A stretch of DNA of 64,000 bases from Membranipora membranacea (GCA_914767715.1 OU612067.1:34260162-34324161), one strand, 5' to 3'. Positions 12,701 to 25,367 are shown, counted from the stretch's first letter. Notes: generated by a model from the letters alone, not told the origin. Program-made: numbers and translations.

Positions 12701-15700
12701 ATCATAGTAAGGTGTAGGTAGGGGGACGGGTAAATGTGGTATTACTATCATACCGTCAGCCAGGAGGCCGGCTAGTAATCATCTCAGTGAGTAGTTATAT
12801 CATAGTAAGGTGTAGGTAGGGGGACGGGTATATGTGATATTACTATCATACCGTCAGCCAGGAGGCCGGCTAGTAACCATCTCAGTGAGTAGTTATATCA
12901 TAGTAAGGTGTAGGTAGGGGGACGGTTATATGTGATATTACTATTATACCGTCAGCCAGGAGGCCTGCTAGTAACCATCTCAGTGAGTAGTTATATCATA
13001 GTAAGGTGTAGGTAGGGGGACGGGTATATGTGATATTACTATTATACCGTCAGCCAGGAGGCCTGCTAGTCACCATCTCAGTGAGTAGTTATATCATAGT
13101 AAGGTGTAGGTAGGGGGACGGGTATATGTGATATCACTATTATACCGTCAGCCAGGAGGCCGGCTAGTAATCATCTCAGTGAGTAGTTATATCATAGTAA
13201 GGTGTAGGTAGGGGGACGTGTATATGTGATATCACTATTATACCGTCAGCTAGGAGGCCGGCTAGTAACCATCTCAGTGAGTAGTTATATCATAGTAAGG
13301 TGTAGGTAGGGGGACGGTTATATGTGATATTACTATTATACCGTCAGCCAGGAGGCCGGCTAGTAACCATCTCAGTGAGTAGTTATATCATAGTAAGGTG
13401 TAGGTAGGGGGACGTGTATATGTGATATTACTATTATCCCGTCAGCCAGGAGGCCTGCTAGTAACCATCTCAGTGAGTAGTTATATCATAGTAAGGTGTA
13501 GGTAGGGGGACGTGTATATGTGATATTACTATCATACCGTCAGCTAGGAGGCCGGCTAGTAATCATCTCAGTGAGTAGTTATATCATAGTAAGGTGTAGG
13601 TAGGGGGACGTGTATATGTGATATTACTATTATACCGTCAGCCAGGAGGCCGGCTAGTAATCATCTCAGTGAGTAGTTATATCATAGTAAGGTGTAGGTA
13701 GGGGGACGGGTATATGTGATATTACTATTATACCGTCAGCCAGGAGGCCTGCTAGTAATCATCTCAGTGAGTAGTTATATCATAGTAAGGTGTAGGTAGG
13801 GGGACGGGTATATGTGATATTACTATCATACCGTCAGCTAGGAGGCCGGCTAGTAATCATCTCAGTGAGTAGTTATATCATAGTAAGGTGTAGGTAGGGG
13901 GACGGGTATATGTGATATTACTATCATACCGTCAGCCAGGAGGCCTGCTAGTAATCATCTCAGTGAGTAGTTATATCATAGTAAGGTGTAGGTAGAGGGA
14001 CGTGTATATGTGATATTACTATCATACCGTCAGCGAGGAGGCCGGCTAGTAATCATCTCAGTGAGTAGTTATATCATAGTAAGGTGTAGGTAGGGGGACG
14101 GTTATATGTGATATTACTATTATACCGTCAGCCAGGAGGCCGGCTAGTAACCATCTCAGTGAGTAGTTATATCATAGTAAGGTGTAGGTAGGGGGACGGT
14201 TATATGTGATATTACTATTATACCGTCAGCCAGGAGGCCTGCTAGTAATCATCTCAGTGAGTAGTTATATCATAGTAAGGTGTAGGTAGGGGGACGGGTA
14301 TATGTGATATTACTATCATACCGTCAGCGAGGAGGCCGGCTAGTAATCATCTCAGTGAGTAGTTATATCATAGTAAGGTGTAGGTAGGGGGACGTGTATA
14401 TGTGATATTACTATCATACCGTCAGCGAGGAGGCCGGCTAGTAATCATCTCAGTGAGTAGTTATATCATAGTAAGGTGTAGGTAGGGGGACGTGTATATG
14501 TGATATTACTATCATACCGTCAGCCAGGAGGCCTGCTAGTAACCATCTCAGTGAGTAGTTATATCATAGTAAGGTGTAGGTAGGGGGACGGTTATATGTG
14601 ATATTACTATTATACCGTCAGCCAGGAGGCCGGCTAGTAACCATCTCAGTGAGTAGTTATATCATAGTAAGGTGTAGGTAGGGGGACGGTTATATGTGAT
14701 ATTACTATTATACCGTCAGCCAGGAGGCCGGCTAGTAACCATCTCAGTGAGTAGTTATATCATAGTAAGGTGTAGGTAGGGGGACGGGTATATGTGGTAT
14801 TACTATTATACCGTCAGCCAGGAGGCCGGCTAGTAATCATCTCAGTGAGTAGTTATATCATAGTAAGGTGTAGGTAGGGGGACGGGTAAATGTGGTATTA
14901 CTATCATACCGTCAGCCAGGAGGCCGGCTAGTAACCATCTCAGTGAGTAGTTATATCATAGTAAGGTGTAGGTAGGGGGACGGTTATATGTGATATTACT
15001 ATTATACCGTCAGCCAGGAGGCCTGCTAGTAACCATCTCAGTGAGTAGTTATATCATAGTAAGGTGTAGGTAGGGGGACGGGTATATGTGATATTACTAT
15101 TATACCGTCAGCCAGGAGGCCTGCTAGTCACCATCTCAGTGAGTAGTTATATCATAGTAAGGTGTAGGTAGGGGGACGGGTATATGTGATATTACTATCA
15201 TACCGTCAGCCAGGAGGCCGGCTAGTAACCATCTCAGTGAGTAGTTATATCATAGTAAGGTGTAGGTAGGGGGACGGGTATATGTGATATCACTATTATA
15301 CCGTCAGCTAGGAGGCCGGCTAGTAACCATCTCAGTGAGTAGTTATATCATAGTAAGGTGTAGGTAGGGGGACGGGTATATGTGATATTACTATTATACC
15401 GTCAGCCAGGAGGCCTGCTAGTCACCATCTCAGTGAGTAGTTATATCATAGTAAGGTGTAGGTAGGGGGACGGGTATATGTGGTATTACTATTATACCGT
15501 CAGCCAGGAGGCCGGCTAGTAACCATCTCAGTGAGTAGTTATATCATAGTAAGGTGTAGGTAGGGGGACGGGTATATGTGATATTACTATTATACTGTCA
15601 GCCAGGAGGCCTGCTAGTAACCATCTCAGTGAGTAGTTATATCATAGTAAGGTGTAGGTAGGGGGACGGGTATATGTGATATTACTATTATACCGTCAGC

Positions 15701-18700
15701 CAGGAGGCCGGCTAGTAATCATCTCAGTGAGTAGTTATATCATAGTAAGGTGTAGGTGGGGGGACGGGTATATGTGATATTACTATTATACCGTCAGCCA
15801 GGAGGCCAACTAGTAATCATCTCAGTGAGTAGTTATATCATAGTAAGGTGTAGGTAGGGGGACGGGTATATGTGATATTACTATTATACCGTCAGCCAGG
15901 AGGCCGGCTAGTAACCATCTCAGTGAGTAGTTATATCATAGTAAGGTGTAGGTAGGGGGACGGGTATATGTGATATTACTATTATACCGTCAGCCAGGAG
16001 GCCGGCTAGTAACCATCTCAGTGAGTAGTTATATCATAGTAAGGTGTAGGTAGGGGGACGGGTATATGTGATATTACTATTATACCGTCAGCCAGGAGGC
16101 CTGCTAGTAATCATCTCAGTGAGTAGTTATATCATAGTAAGGTGTAGGTAGGGGGACGGGTATATGTGATATTACTATTATACCGTCAGCCAGGAGGCCT
16201 GCTAGTAATCATCTCAGTGAGTAGTTATATCATAGTAAGGTGTAGGTAGGGGGACGGGTATATGTGATATTACTATTATACCGTCAGCCAGGAGGCCGGC
16301 TAGTAATCATCTCAGTGAGTAGTTATATCATAGTAAGGTGTAGGTAGGGGGACGGGTATATGTGATATTACTATTATACCGTCAGCTAGGAGGGCGGCTC
16401 GTAATCATCTCAGTGAGTTATCATACCTCTACTAGTGAAGAAGGGTATATGTTGTCATATGGGAAGGTTTAATGTATCACCTTATTCATATATTTGAATC
16501 CACTGATGGCTTGTTTGGAATCACAATGCTAATCTGTTTCAGGTGCGATCTCCTTTATTTGCTGAATATCAAAGCAACTACATACAATAAAGTTTGGGTT
16601 GCCCTCTCTCTGACGTAATAACTCAGAGAGGGCACAACTCCAAACAATAAGTATCAACAATAATTTCGATCTGCTGGGTAAACAAATAGTGCAAACATAA
16701 ATCATTTTATCTCGCTGCCGTTTAGTTCCAGCCAATATTGATGACCCGATTGAAGCTGTTACACATTTTAACACTGAGTTTGTGAGACGATACGGCGTTA
16801 CGACACATCCAGCCTTCTACCCCGGCTCACTCAGAGACGCAGTCGATAACGCTCTACAGGTCAACGCATTCGACGTAAGATCTTTTTTCTTTGCAATAAT
16901 AATTATGGATAAAGTGGTTAACTGAGTACTTGCAATCATTCTCTCTCTCTCTTATGGATTCATATTTTCACTTCTCCTTGATGAAGATTTTGCATTTGTC
17001 CTGTCATCCTCAAGTACTGTTTGGTATTGTAGTATTATATGTGGCGTTTGAAAATTATTTTGTGTTCAAGGGATGCAACCTCGGTTTTGCCATCGTTGTC
17101 ATGTTCATTATCAGACACAAGGTCCAAAAATAAGCAAACCAACAGTTTTAAGTACAATATGTATACTGCTGTGTGAATGTGTATGTATTTATAACACAGA
17201 GGCGGTTACTTGCCATATATTTTCTGTTCAATTTTATACACACATATATATATATATATTATTTATATAGAGACGGTTACTAGCTGTATATCTACATCAT
17301 GATGAGAGTATAGCCTCCAACGTATTCTGTTCTAATGTCTTATGCTCAGAAACTATAGTCAACTATTTATCTACTAACTTCCTAGTCTGGGGCTGGGATC
17401 TTACTCTTGAAGTCAACAAACAAAGGTACGTCATCCCCCCTCCCTCTCCCCATGAGATCAACATTTATAAACTAAAATATAAAAATAAAGATTATAAAAC
17501 AGTTTTTATCTTGTTGCTATTTCAGAATAGTTACTGTTGAGAACTTTTCAGATATCTCTGATCCTACATCATAACTTCTCTGTCAATCATCATGAAGGTG
17601 ATAATGATGAGCAATTTTGCAATGGCATTCTCGATTACTCGATTACTCATAGTACAAATAGCTGATGATAAACATGAAGAGAATTCAGCTGTCAGGATAT
17701 GAGAACAAAGGTTGCCAGACACCCGCCGTCATTATTGCACGCTTTGATAAAAATCCAAATGTTGTCAAATTTTCAGATGATTCCTTCATTCTCCAAGCTG
17801 TTGGCAGGCTTCCAGTCAATTCAGTGATTCGTTATGTACATCCTGTTAATTTACAGGTTTATTTTCTTTTTCTCGATAATTAACAGTGATGTGTAAATTT
17901 ACACTTTGCAGATTTTACACGATGTTTGAGCAGGTAATGGGTAGAGGTGTTGATTTCGTAAAGAGACTGAGAACAGATCAGTTACCTGTGATAGTCATAG
18001 TGTCTAAGGTAAGATACAGTATAACCCATAATGATAACTATGAATGTTACCATGTAGATTATAATGTGACCTTGGGACTACTGCGACCCTCCTATTATTC
18101 AATGATTGCCACTTTTTATGTTCAGTGTACTTTGCAATGAGTCAGAGAAGTAGAGGGATACCTTTGTCTCTGGTTGCTATGTAAGAACATGGTAGACTTT
18201 GTGCTGCCAATTTGAAAGACAGTTATTAGAGACCCTCCAAGTTTGTATGTTTGAGGTCTCCATGGTTTTACATCCACACAGACTGAGTGTACTGTGTGAT
18301 AGTATGTAAGGAATGTGTGGTGATTCCGCTGACAGGTATAGCCTGCAGCAATATGACTCAGAAAGAAAGTCTATCACCTGCTATCCAAATTATATAATCA
18401 TCTTCTGGATTTTTAATGAATGCCATTTCCACTCTTTCTGTCTCTTGTGCCACCACAATAAAAAATATTTATATTGAAAGTAATGTGGGTCCGAAACTCG
18501 ATGTTAACGTTTGGGAAATGTTTATTCCATTTACAAGCTAACAGTTCATGTCACCTTTATTGCGTTGATATATTACTGCCAATTTTTTTGGGATGAGCTC
18601 CATCGATCACGATCATATTTTGTGTTGATTGATCCATTTATAGCTATCACCAGCACCAGGTCTTACATGCACATAAAACAAGCTATCATGTACATTGCTT

Positions 18701-20596
18701 ATATAAAAAATTATTTGGCATGCCAAAAATGAAACAGAGAAAAAAACATATTCAACAACAAATAAAGGAATGCCTGCCCTAAGATGTTTCGACGCTAAGA
18801 CACTGACCTAAGACGATGTATCACTTGATGTATCAATCTGATTCTTTCAGGTGAGAGGAGCTATAGAGATATTAGGTACATCCTCAGCTACAGTAAGCGC
18901 TGACGAGCTGATGACTACATTACTACAATCTGAGGATGTTTTCCAGGGTCAGCGTCAGCAGGATATCAGGGAGGAGGTTAGAGATAAATATGGGGAAAAT
19001 CAATGTACAAAAATGCTATCTGGTAACATTGAATCAAACTCTACTGTAGTAAGCAAATGTAACCAATTACGGCATTCATTCTAATAAATTTCATAGGGTT
19101 AATTTTAAGAAATTTTAATACTAATATTTTAATTCAAACGCTAATAATAAGTTCTCCTTAACGGGATAATTCTTTTAATAAAGTCATTAACAATTTTTCT
19201 TCTGATATGAATACCTTCTTTACTATGCCATTACAGACTGAGCGACGGGAGAGAGAGGAGATGAAGGCCCTACAGGATCAGGCCTACGAGGAATCACTAG
19301 CTCAAGATCGTGTTAAGGTAAGTGCTACGATAATTCGTGTTTGAGCTGAGCTAGTGTGTGGTGTTTGGAGATGAATAGAAAACACAGGTTAGTTTGTGAC
19401 TAAGAGTCCTGAAACATCTGTGAATACTTAAAATAAGTGAAAAACGCCTCCAAGTCGCCCAAAACTCGATAGTACCAAGCTTCACTTAGGTTAGCGTTTG
19501 TTTGTCAAACTGGCATTCTTTTCATTGTAATCTAAAATGTTACCTGAGATGCATTGCATAGTTATTTGGAGAGGGTGTTATAGTCCTGATACCTGTAAAT
19601 AGTCCTGATACCTGTAAATAGTCCTGATACCTGTAAAATTGCGACGTTGATTAATTTTTGAAAATACAATATCTCCCCTTCACAGCAACAACAAAAAGAA
19701 GATGAAGAGAAACAGAAACTAGCAGAACTGGAGGCTCAGCAGCTGGAGGAACAAACACAGGAGGTAAGATTGTGATCAACAGCCAATGATCTGGTCAGGA
19801 TTCTCTATAGACCTTAGGACAGCCACTAAACATTAGAACACTACTGCGGACATGTTATGATAAAATGTTTAAATACAGTGGTTAATGATGAGCTCGACTT
19901 GTAGGCACAATGGACATAAGGGAACTGATGGACTTGATTAGTGATGTACATAAATCTAGACCCATGCTCCAGACTGTCACTTGTATTATGTCGTTATTGA
20001 TAATCTGTTTATAACAGGCGATCCGAGCCTCTGTAGCAGACACGATACCACCAGAACCTGCGGCCGATACGACAGATACAGTAGCCAGACTCAGATTCAG
20101 GTGTCCTAATGGTGAGATGATAAATAGGCGCTTCCTCGGTACTACACATCTAAATATACTACTCAACTATCTCGTAACTCAGGGATATAATATACAGGAG
20201 TATAAACTACTAACTACCTTCCCTCGTAGAGATGTGAGTACAATGTGCACATATGAGATTAGCCAGATATGGCTCGGACGCCAGTCCAAGGTTTTTTAGT
20301 GGCTCCTCCATGTACCGTCAAGTTTCTTCCACTGTGCACTCGCACATGGTGCCAAGCAGCTTACCCCCTCTACTCCCAAATTCCATATTATCTTAAGATG
20401 ATGTTATGTTAAAAACCATGGGAGATATAATTCAAATTCAAATTTTATACCACTTATAAACAAAAAATCTCTTGGCGTTCTGGTTGTGTGTCATGTTTGT
20501 TTTCTGTATTTCTAGTTGTCAGCTGAAGATCCAAAGAAGACATTAGAGGAATTAAAGCTCTGTCCACAAGAGACTCTTATATTAGAAGCTAAGTGA
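6736..20596 (+). CDS. FAF1: FAS-associated factor 1, UBX-domain cofactor of p97/VCP
   Basis: Fifteen exons join in phase to 2043 bases (680 codons plus TGA; human FAF1 has 650): 6736-6780, 7243-7311, 7481-7543, 7766-8024, 8441-8535, 9506-9661, 9959-10337, 16732-16874, 17271-17425, 17912-18008, 18851-18976, 19237-19317, 19686-19763, 20018-20233 and 20516-20596. In order the protein shows a UBA domain (about 1-45, STILADFQACTNIDD), two ubiquitin-like domains (about 120-177 and 200-265), an acidic linker (SDSEPESDPEEEMM), a thioredoxin-like UAS domain (LLAVYLHHDES), a charged coiled coil (about 525-582) and a C-terminal UBX domain (about 604-680). The UBX domain keeps the p97-binding TFPRRD loop. 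FAF1 delivers ubiquitylated clients to p97 for degradation. The exon 11 donor, GTTAGA, is weak. Intron 7 is filled by a 6.1-kb minisatellite that copies the end of exon 7. A poly(A) signal lies at 20955. Confidence 0.95.
8607..8626. repeat. Homopolymer C tract in FAF1 intron 5
   Basis: A run of cytosines within a pyrimidine-rich stretch of intron 5. It is worth marking because assembly length at such tracts is often unreliable. Confidence 0.7.
10289..16419 (+). repeat. 98-bp minisatellite, 63 copies, built from the FAF1 exon 7 end and its splice donor
   Basis: The unit starts at the gatattact of exon 7 at 10289 and recurs every 98 bases (one 97-base step at 10387-10484), up to a last partial copy at 16364. 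Each unit is 49 exon bases (codons for DITIIPSARRPASNHL plus one base), the donor CTCA|GTGAGTAG and 49 intronic bases including the G-rich gtaggtagggggacgg. Copy 1 is the real exon end. All copies I read, including the degenerate last one, keep ctcagtgagt. Frequent variants are att/atc (two codons), gcc/gct/gcg, ccg/cct and aac/aat in the exon half, and gggtat, gtgtat, ggttat or gggtaa in the intron half. Read-through in the exon 7 frame hits TAG at once. Confidence 0.97.
16588..16652. repeat. Imperfect hairpin in FAF1 intron 7
   Basis: The arms gtttgggttgccctctctc and its near complement (gagagggcacaactccaaac) face each other across a short loop around cgtaataac, just before exon 8. The size is that of a microRNA precursor or a tiny fold-back element. 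There is no direct evidence that it is processed. Confidence 0.5.
19581..19637. repeat. Three perfect copies of a 19-bp unit in FAF1 intron 12
   Basis: tagtcctgatacctgtaaa occurs three times head-to-tail at 19581, 19600 and 19619. Confidence 0.9.
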
Positions 20597-20823
20597 ACAA
20601 AAAAGAAAGCATCACATTCTCTAAACGACCACCTGTCCTCAGCCCCAAGGGGAGAGGAGGGGGGGGGTTATACTAACATTACCGTTGAGTATTGCTATCT
20701 GTCAAATATATCATGTGACAGTATCACTACAGGTCACCAGATGCAGTATAATAGTTATTTCTCTGCTGTCTAAGAGTCTCTGTAACCTTCTCCTTTACCG
20801 TCTGTTATCAGGACAAGACGGGG

Positions 20824-20885
20824 TACGCTGAGCTGTGCTGCACTGAGCTGAGCTGCGCTGAGCTGAGGTACGCTGAGCTGCGTTG
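20824..20885. repeat. Short gctga-type repeat in the FAF1 3' untranslated region
   Basis: Irregular repeats of cgctgagctg, cactgagctg and relatives between the FAF1 stop at 20596 and the poly(A) signal at 20955. It is therefore probably transcribed. Confidence 0.7.
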
Positions 20886-20960
20886 CTTTGATATTTGATG
20901 CTCACATTTTTATGAGTCACACAAGGTATGACCTCTGTACCTTACTCCCTTAAAAATAAA

Positions 20961-22427
20961 ATACCTGTATACCTGAACTTTTTAACACAAAAGCAGACCC
21001 CTATGAATCAGCTTATTTGAGGGATGATTTTATGAAATCAATCTCCTGCAATAAAATTACCTCAAGGACAAACTTCTTCTCTCTCAATGATGATCAAGGT
21101 CAGTATTGTTTAGTATGCTGGTCATTGTGTCAGCATGTCGATATTTATGATCAGTCTAGGTCAGTATTGTTTAGTATGCAGGTCATTGTGTCAGCATGTC
21201 GATATTTATGATCAGTCTAGGTTAGTTTTGAAGACGTCAGATGCTCATATATACAGTCACAAAGTAAGGATATGTCCTAACTCTGTGATACAGTGCAGTG
21301 AGTTGTTGAGTTGTTTGTGTTTGAGGGAGAAAGATGGTCATTCACAGGTCATCATTGACAGACTTGGCTAGTACATGACTTTGGAATTTGATTCAGTGAT
21401 GTTATAATAATATGATCCAGCTGATCTTATTTCTCTCTCATATCCTGGTTCTAGATAACATGTATCATATGACTTTGAATGTGCTAACTGTAATTTAGAA
21501 CCACTTTTTTCGTTGAAAAGTTTTGTATACGCTGCCAAAACTATTAGCAATATTTATGCTCACAGCCGAACAAGTTTCCTTTGTTTATTTAGATTTGTTT
21601 TGAGTTTGCCAACAAGTAAATCATTACATCACAATGACTAAAGGTCAGAGGCCGTCACTGGATCAGTCCACTCATACTTGATCCCTAGATCGGTCACAAT
21701 GCTCTAATCTAAGCAGACATGATCTCAAGATGTGCCTGGAATGTTAGCTTTTTGAAGGTTGGGCTCAACATAGTATGCCATTTATTTGTTTTGCTGTGTC
21801 CAGACTTTATATAATACACTAGAGCTGTGTCTATGGTTATAATTGTTAATTTCGAGAGACACTGAAATTGTATGTTTGTGATTCATTTATCCTCTGAAAT
21901 TTGTGGGAAAATAAGATAGATGTATGATAATTATTATGATAGCGACATTTGATCGATCGCATAAAAAATACGATAAAAATCAGTCTGCTACTCTGAAAAC
22001 TGTGTATTATTTACAACATGGAAAATTCATAAACATATAATTAGTTGAGATTTAAAGGTGTCTATACATAATATGATTATATGAAAGACAGGTTTGTGTA
22101 GACCAAATATGCTGCTGTATACTGGGCATGGACTATATAGGTATGTGGATTACCTTGATAGAATATAAATATAATAGAACAATTTCAACAAATATGGAAG
22201 TTCTCGATTTTCACGATCAGCTGCTGACCTGTAGGGTGGTTATCTGATTGCAATTGTATGAGCTCCATGGGGCTGCTGAAGATCATGGAAATATATCCAC
22301 CATTATTAGTGTCATGGTGAATGCTCATTATTCTTTTTCGCTGCTTCAAAGTACATTTTATTACAAAGTAATTTTTCCTCTATTCACTCAGCAGATTTGT
22401 AGATTTGTGGTTGATATATGAGAGTTA
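20961..22427. other. Convergent spacer between FAF1 and the serine protease gene
   Basis: It holds two 61-bp tandem copies (21098-21219), a degenerate palindrome at about 21258-21290 related to the perfect one at 55120-55151, and a minus-strand AATAAA at 22362-22357 that fits the end of the protease transcript. No coding sequence recognised. Confidence 0.55.
21098..21219. repeat. Two tandem copies of a 61-bp unit
   Basis: Units start at 21098 and 21159 (ggtcagtattgtttagtatg) and differ at about one position, so the duplication is recent. Confidence 0.9.
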
Positions 22428-25367
22428 TCAGTTGATATAGTTGTTGATCCATTGACTATAAGCGGAGACCTCTGTTAGTACTACAGGATAGCTGGCAGGT
22501 GAATCTCCGTGTATAAATGAGATAACTCCTATCTGCTTACTCGTACCATTATACGTCTGACAGACCAGGGGGCCTCCTGAGTCACCCTGTAATAAAATAA
22601 ATCAGTGCATAAGTACTAAGGCTAAGTGATATATGTGTGTGATATCAGGAGACAACACTGACAGCGTAGACACCTAGTCTCGAGCAGAGCTGTGTTTAGT
22701 ACTACAGGCACTAGTGCCGGCATAGTACAGCCCTGTTGTTTTGAATTCTCTTGAAAAATATATTGTGAGATTGCCCTAAAGATGAGGTTCAAGGGTTTTT
22801 GATTGTGTTAGGAATAGGAATTGAGTTTTAATCATGCTGTTTGCACCTACACAGTTCTGTGTGTGTACTATAAATTCAGCCTCTTAGAAAATTCAATTAA
22901 ATAAAAACTTTCGATGATAAAATTATTTTGATAAATGCTAGATGAGAAGATTTGTTATGATATTTTTATGATCAGTAAAAATTCGGTCAGTAAGTTATTA
23001 TATTATAATAACTCTATGGTAAGGACAGACTATTACCTCATGAAATTACCTGTGGATGGCCAGATCTCTACATCAACCTTAAATATTGACCCACGGCTTA
23101 CATCTTCATTGCCCTTCCCCTAGAGGTCAAGATTAGATCCAACAGAAAAAATCTGTTTCTGAGATTTCGTACTGGAAATTTTTGCCATTTGTAAACTATG
23201 CTTGGTTTTCTTTATAGTCACACTAGTGTATTCATACAGATATGGCGATAACTCACATGACACGCTGACATTGTACTGCTGCCTCCGGCACACACTCTCT
23301 TCTCCATATTAACATGCCATATACTCTGACATCTATCGTCAGATACGAGGGGGAGATTACCCTTCTGTATGGTACTCTGTACAGCAGAGCCTACAGCAGC
23401 ACATCCCCAGCCGTATACACTACACGTCTCAGGGTCCACGCTGTCAGAGGATACGGAGAGATCTATCAGTCCTACTCTGTCACTCAGGGAGAGGGGGATC
23501 GTCTCCTTCAGCTGTACTAGGGCTATATCATTAGCGTAGGTACCTGTATATGTAAATATTTTGTAACGGTGTAACGAAGTCATACAGAAGAGCTGGAGTT
23601 AATTTGCCATGCTCATGTCCTCATTTGTTTTGCACACTTGTTGGTTAAACATGTGGGTTAAAATCGCAAGTTTGTCTCCGTCCGAAGACTGAGAAATACA
23701 GGTGCCAAAAGGGCGCGGCCGCCATATTGCAGCAGTAAAAATTTCGCAACACTTTATATGTATGCAGTCTCAAAATTGTTTCCACACATTATTGTCCGAG
23801 TATAAACATGACTGCAAACGATGAGATACAATCAATAAAATTAAAATCCATAGATAAACCTAGAAAAAAGATATATAATTAAAATCCATAGCACTGGTAA
23901 TTACAAGCCTCATGATTGAAAAGCGCCGTAATCATTGGTTTGCCTTATTTTCCCCCACCCCATATTCGTGTTTGTTTCTGTATGAGACAGTGACTCTCAC
24001 CTCTGTTAAGATACTGGGGGTGTACGATAATCTGCTGTGGATGATACTCCATCTGCTGCCACTCAAGGATACCAAACAGCTTACCAAACACATGGAAGAA
24101 TGTCTCCTCATCTGAACGCTGTAACATAGACAGGGGGGACGAGGTTATTACTCCACATAGGATCACAGAAATAGACCCCAATGTACAAGGGGTGTAAGGG
24201 GTTGTGTGCAGAGTTGATTTTATTGATAGAATGTTTTTACAGCCAGTTAAATATTGAGTAATCAAAGAATCCATGACATATTAAATCATTGTAATCTGTT
24301 CAAACTTACCTTCAGATTGGGGGAAGCGAATCTAGCATGCCAGTCACTGGCTCGACCTGCGCCATTTCTACCAAAATATCAAATTAAATTTTCGTCAAAC
24401 AATACAACAAGAAAATGTCTCTGATTTTATGAATATGCACTGAGCTTCATAGAGTGTTTAGAATAAATAAATAAACAATAATGTGTGACGGTCATGATGT
24501 TTTTCATTTGCGCACACTGATGCTAAAAAACCAAAACAACTTATTTTTTTATTTTTGTTCCAAAACAATGAATCAAAATATGAAAATAGAGTCAAGTTTT
24601 TACTTTTATATATTATATATATAATTAATTTTATTAACAGTAGACTGATCAGTACCGGAAGGCAAATAAGATCATGTTTTACATGCATGCTATGAATTGT
24701 TTGCATTTCATTTTTCTGGTCTTGGAGATATCCAGGAGAACCAACATTGTATCTGGTTATCTACCGCAATATACTTTATCTACAGGTACCAATGTAATAA
24801 CTATAACCTACTGGAAGCAGTGTGCGGCGGTTAGTACCCATCTATCAGCTATGAGAGTACCCCCACAGTACACCCTCCTGTGGGCTATCGGTATACCAAA
24901 GAACCTACGAGTGACTACCTTAGCCTGCATAGATACCATATATGGAGTCTTAGAGTGATCCGAGTCATGTCCGCTGATAACCCGCTTCACTCTCGCATAC
25001 TCTGAATCTGTCGGGGACAGGAAATAAATAAACTAACTCAGTTATAGAATGAAATAGTGAAGCTCTTCAAGATGGGAGATATGAAATGAGTTGGTTTCTT
25101 GACTCCCTTCTGACTAGCCTTATCTCAAAGGTCCCAAAACAAAAGTGAGACTTTTGAGATAAGGCTATATTCTCTAAGGCTATATTCCGACAATTTGTAC
25201 TAAAATTTTGTGTTATAGAATATTAATCTGCGTCTTAAAAAAATAATTTTTCAGCAACACATTTTTTCCACTTTTTACTCACCTGAGGAGGTGCGAGCAC
25301 ACAGCACAGAAGATATTATAAATAACAGCGTGAGAGCAGCGACAGCAGAAGATCTCATGGTGTACAT
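22428..25367 (-). CDS. Secreted trypsin-fold serine protease (family S1), chymotrypsin/elastase-like pocket
   Basis: Six exons on the minus strand, 25367-25283, 25007-24812, 24367-24310, 24118-24001, 23543-23257 and 22586-22428, join in phase to 903 bases, 300 codons plus TGA. Exon 1 encodes a signal peptide (MRSSAVAALTLLFIISSVLC; the ATG at 25367 adds MYT). After a short propeptide comes the likely activation site KR|VISGHDSDH. The triad is present: His in LTAAHCF (exon 2), Asp in NDIALVQL (exon 5) and Ser in GDSGGP (start of exon 6). The residue six before the catalytic Ser, which sets the primary specificity pocket, is Ser in MSACHGDSGG. This suggests a chymotrypsin or elastase preference over trypsin. 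A TATA box lies 80 bases upstream and a poly(A) signal at 22362-22357. Digestive or defence roles are both possible. Confidence 0.92.
25115..25167. repeat. Hairpin with 15-base perfect arms
   Basis: tagccttatctcaaa at 25115-25129 pairs with tttgagataaggcta at 25153-25167. It lies in the first intron of the serine protease gene. Confidence 0.8.

Noticed and set aside
10289-16419. CRISPR, centromeric or coding VNTR explanation for the 98-bp array
   Set aside because: No unique spacers. The unit contains in-frame stops after the donor, and the array lies wholly inside an intron of a single-copy gene.
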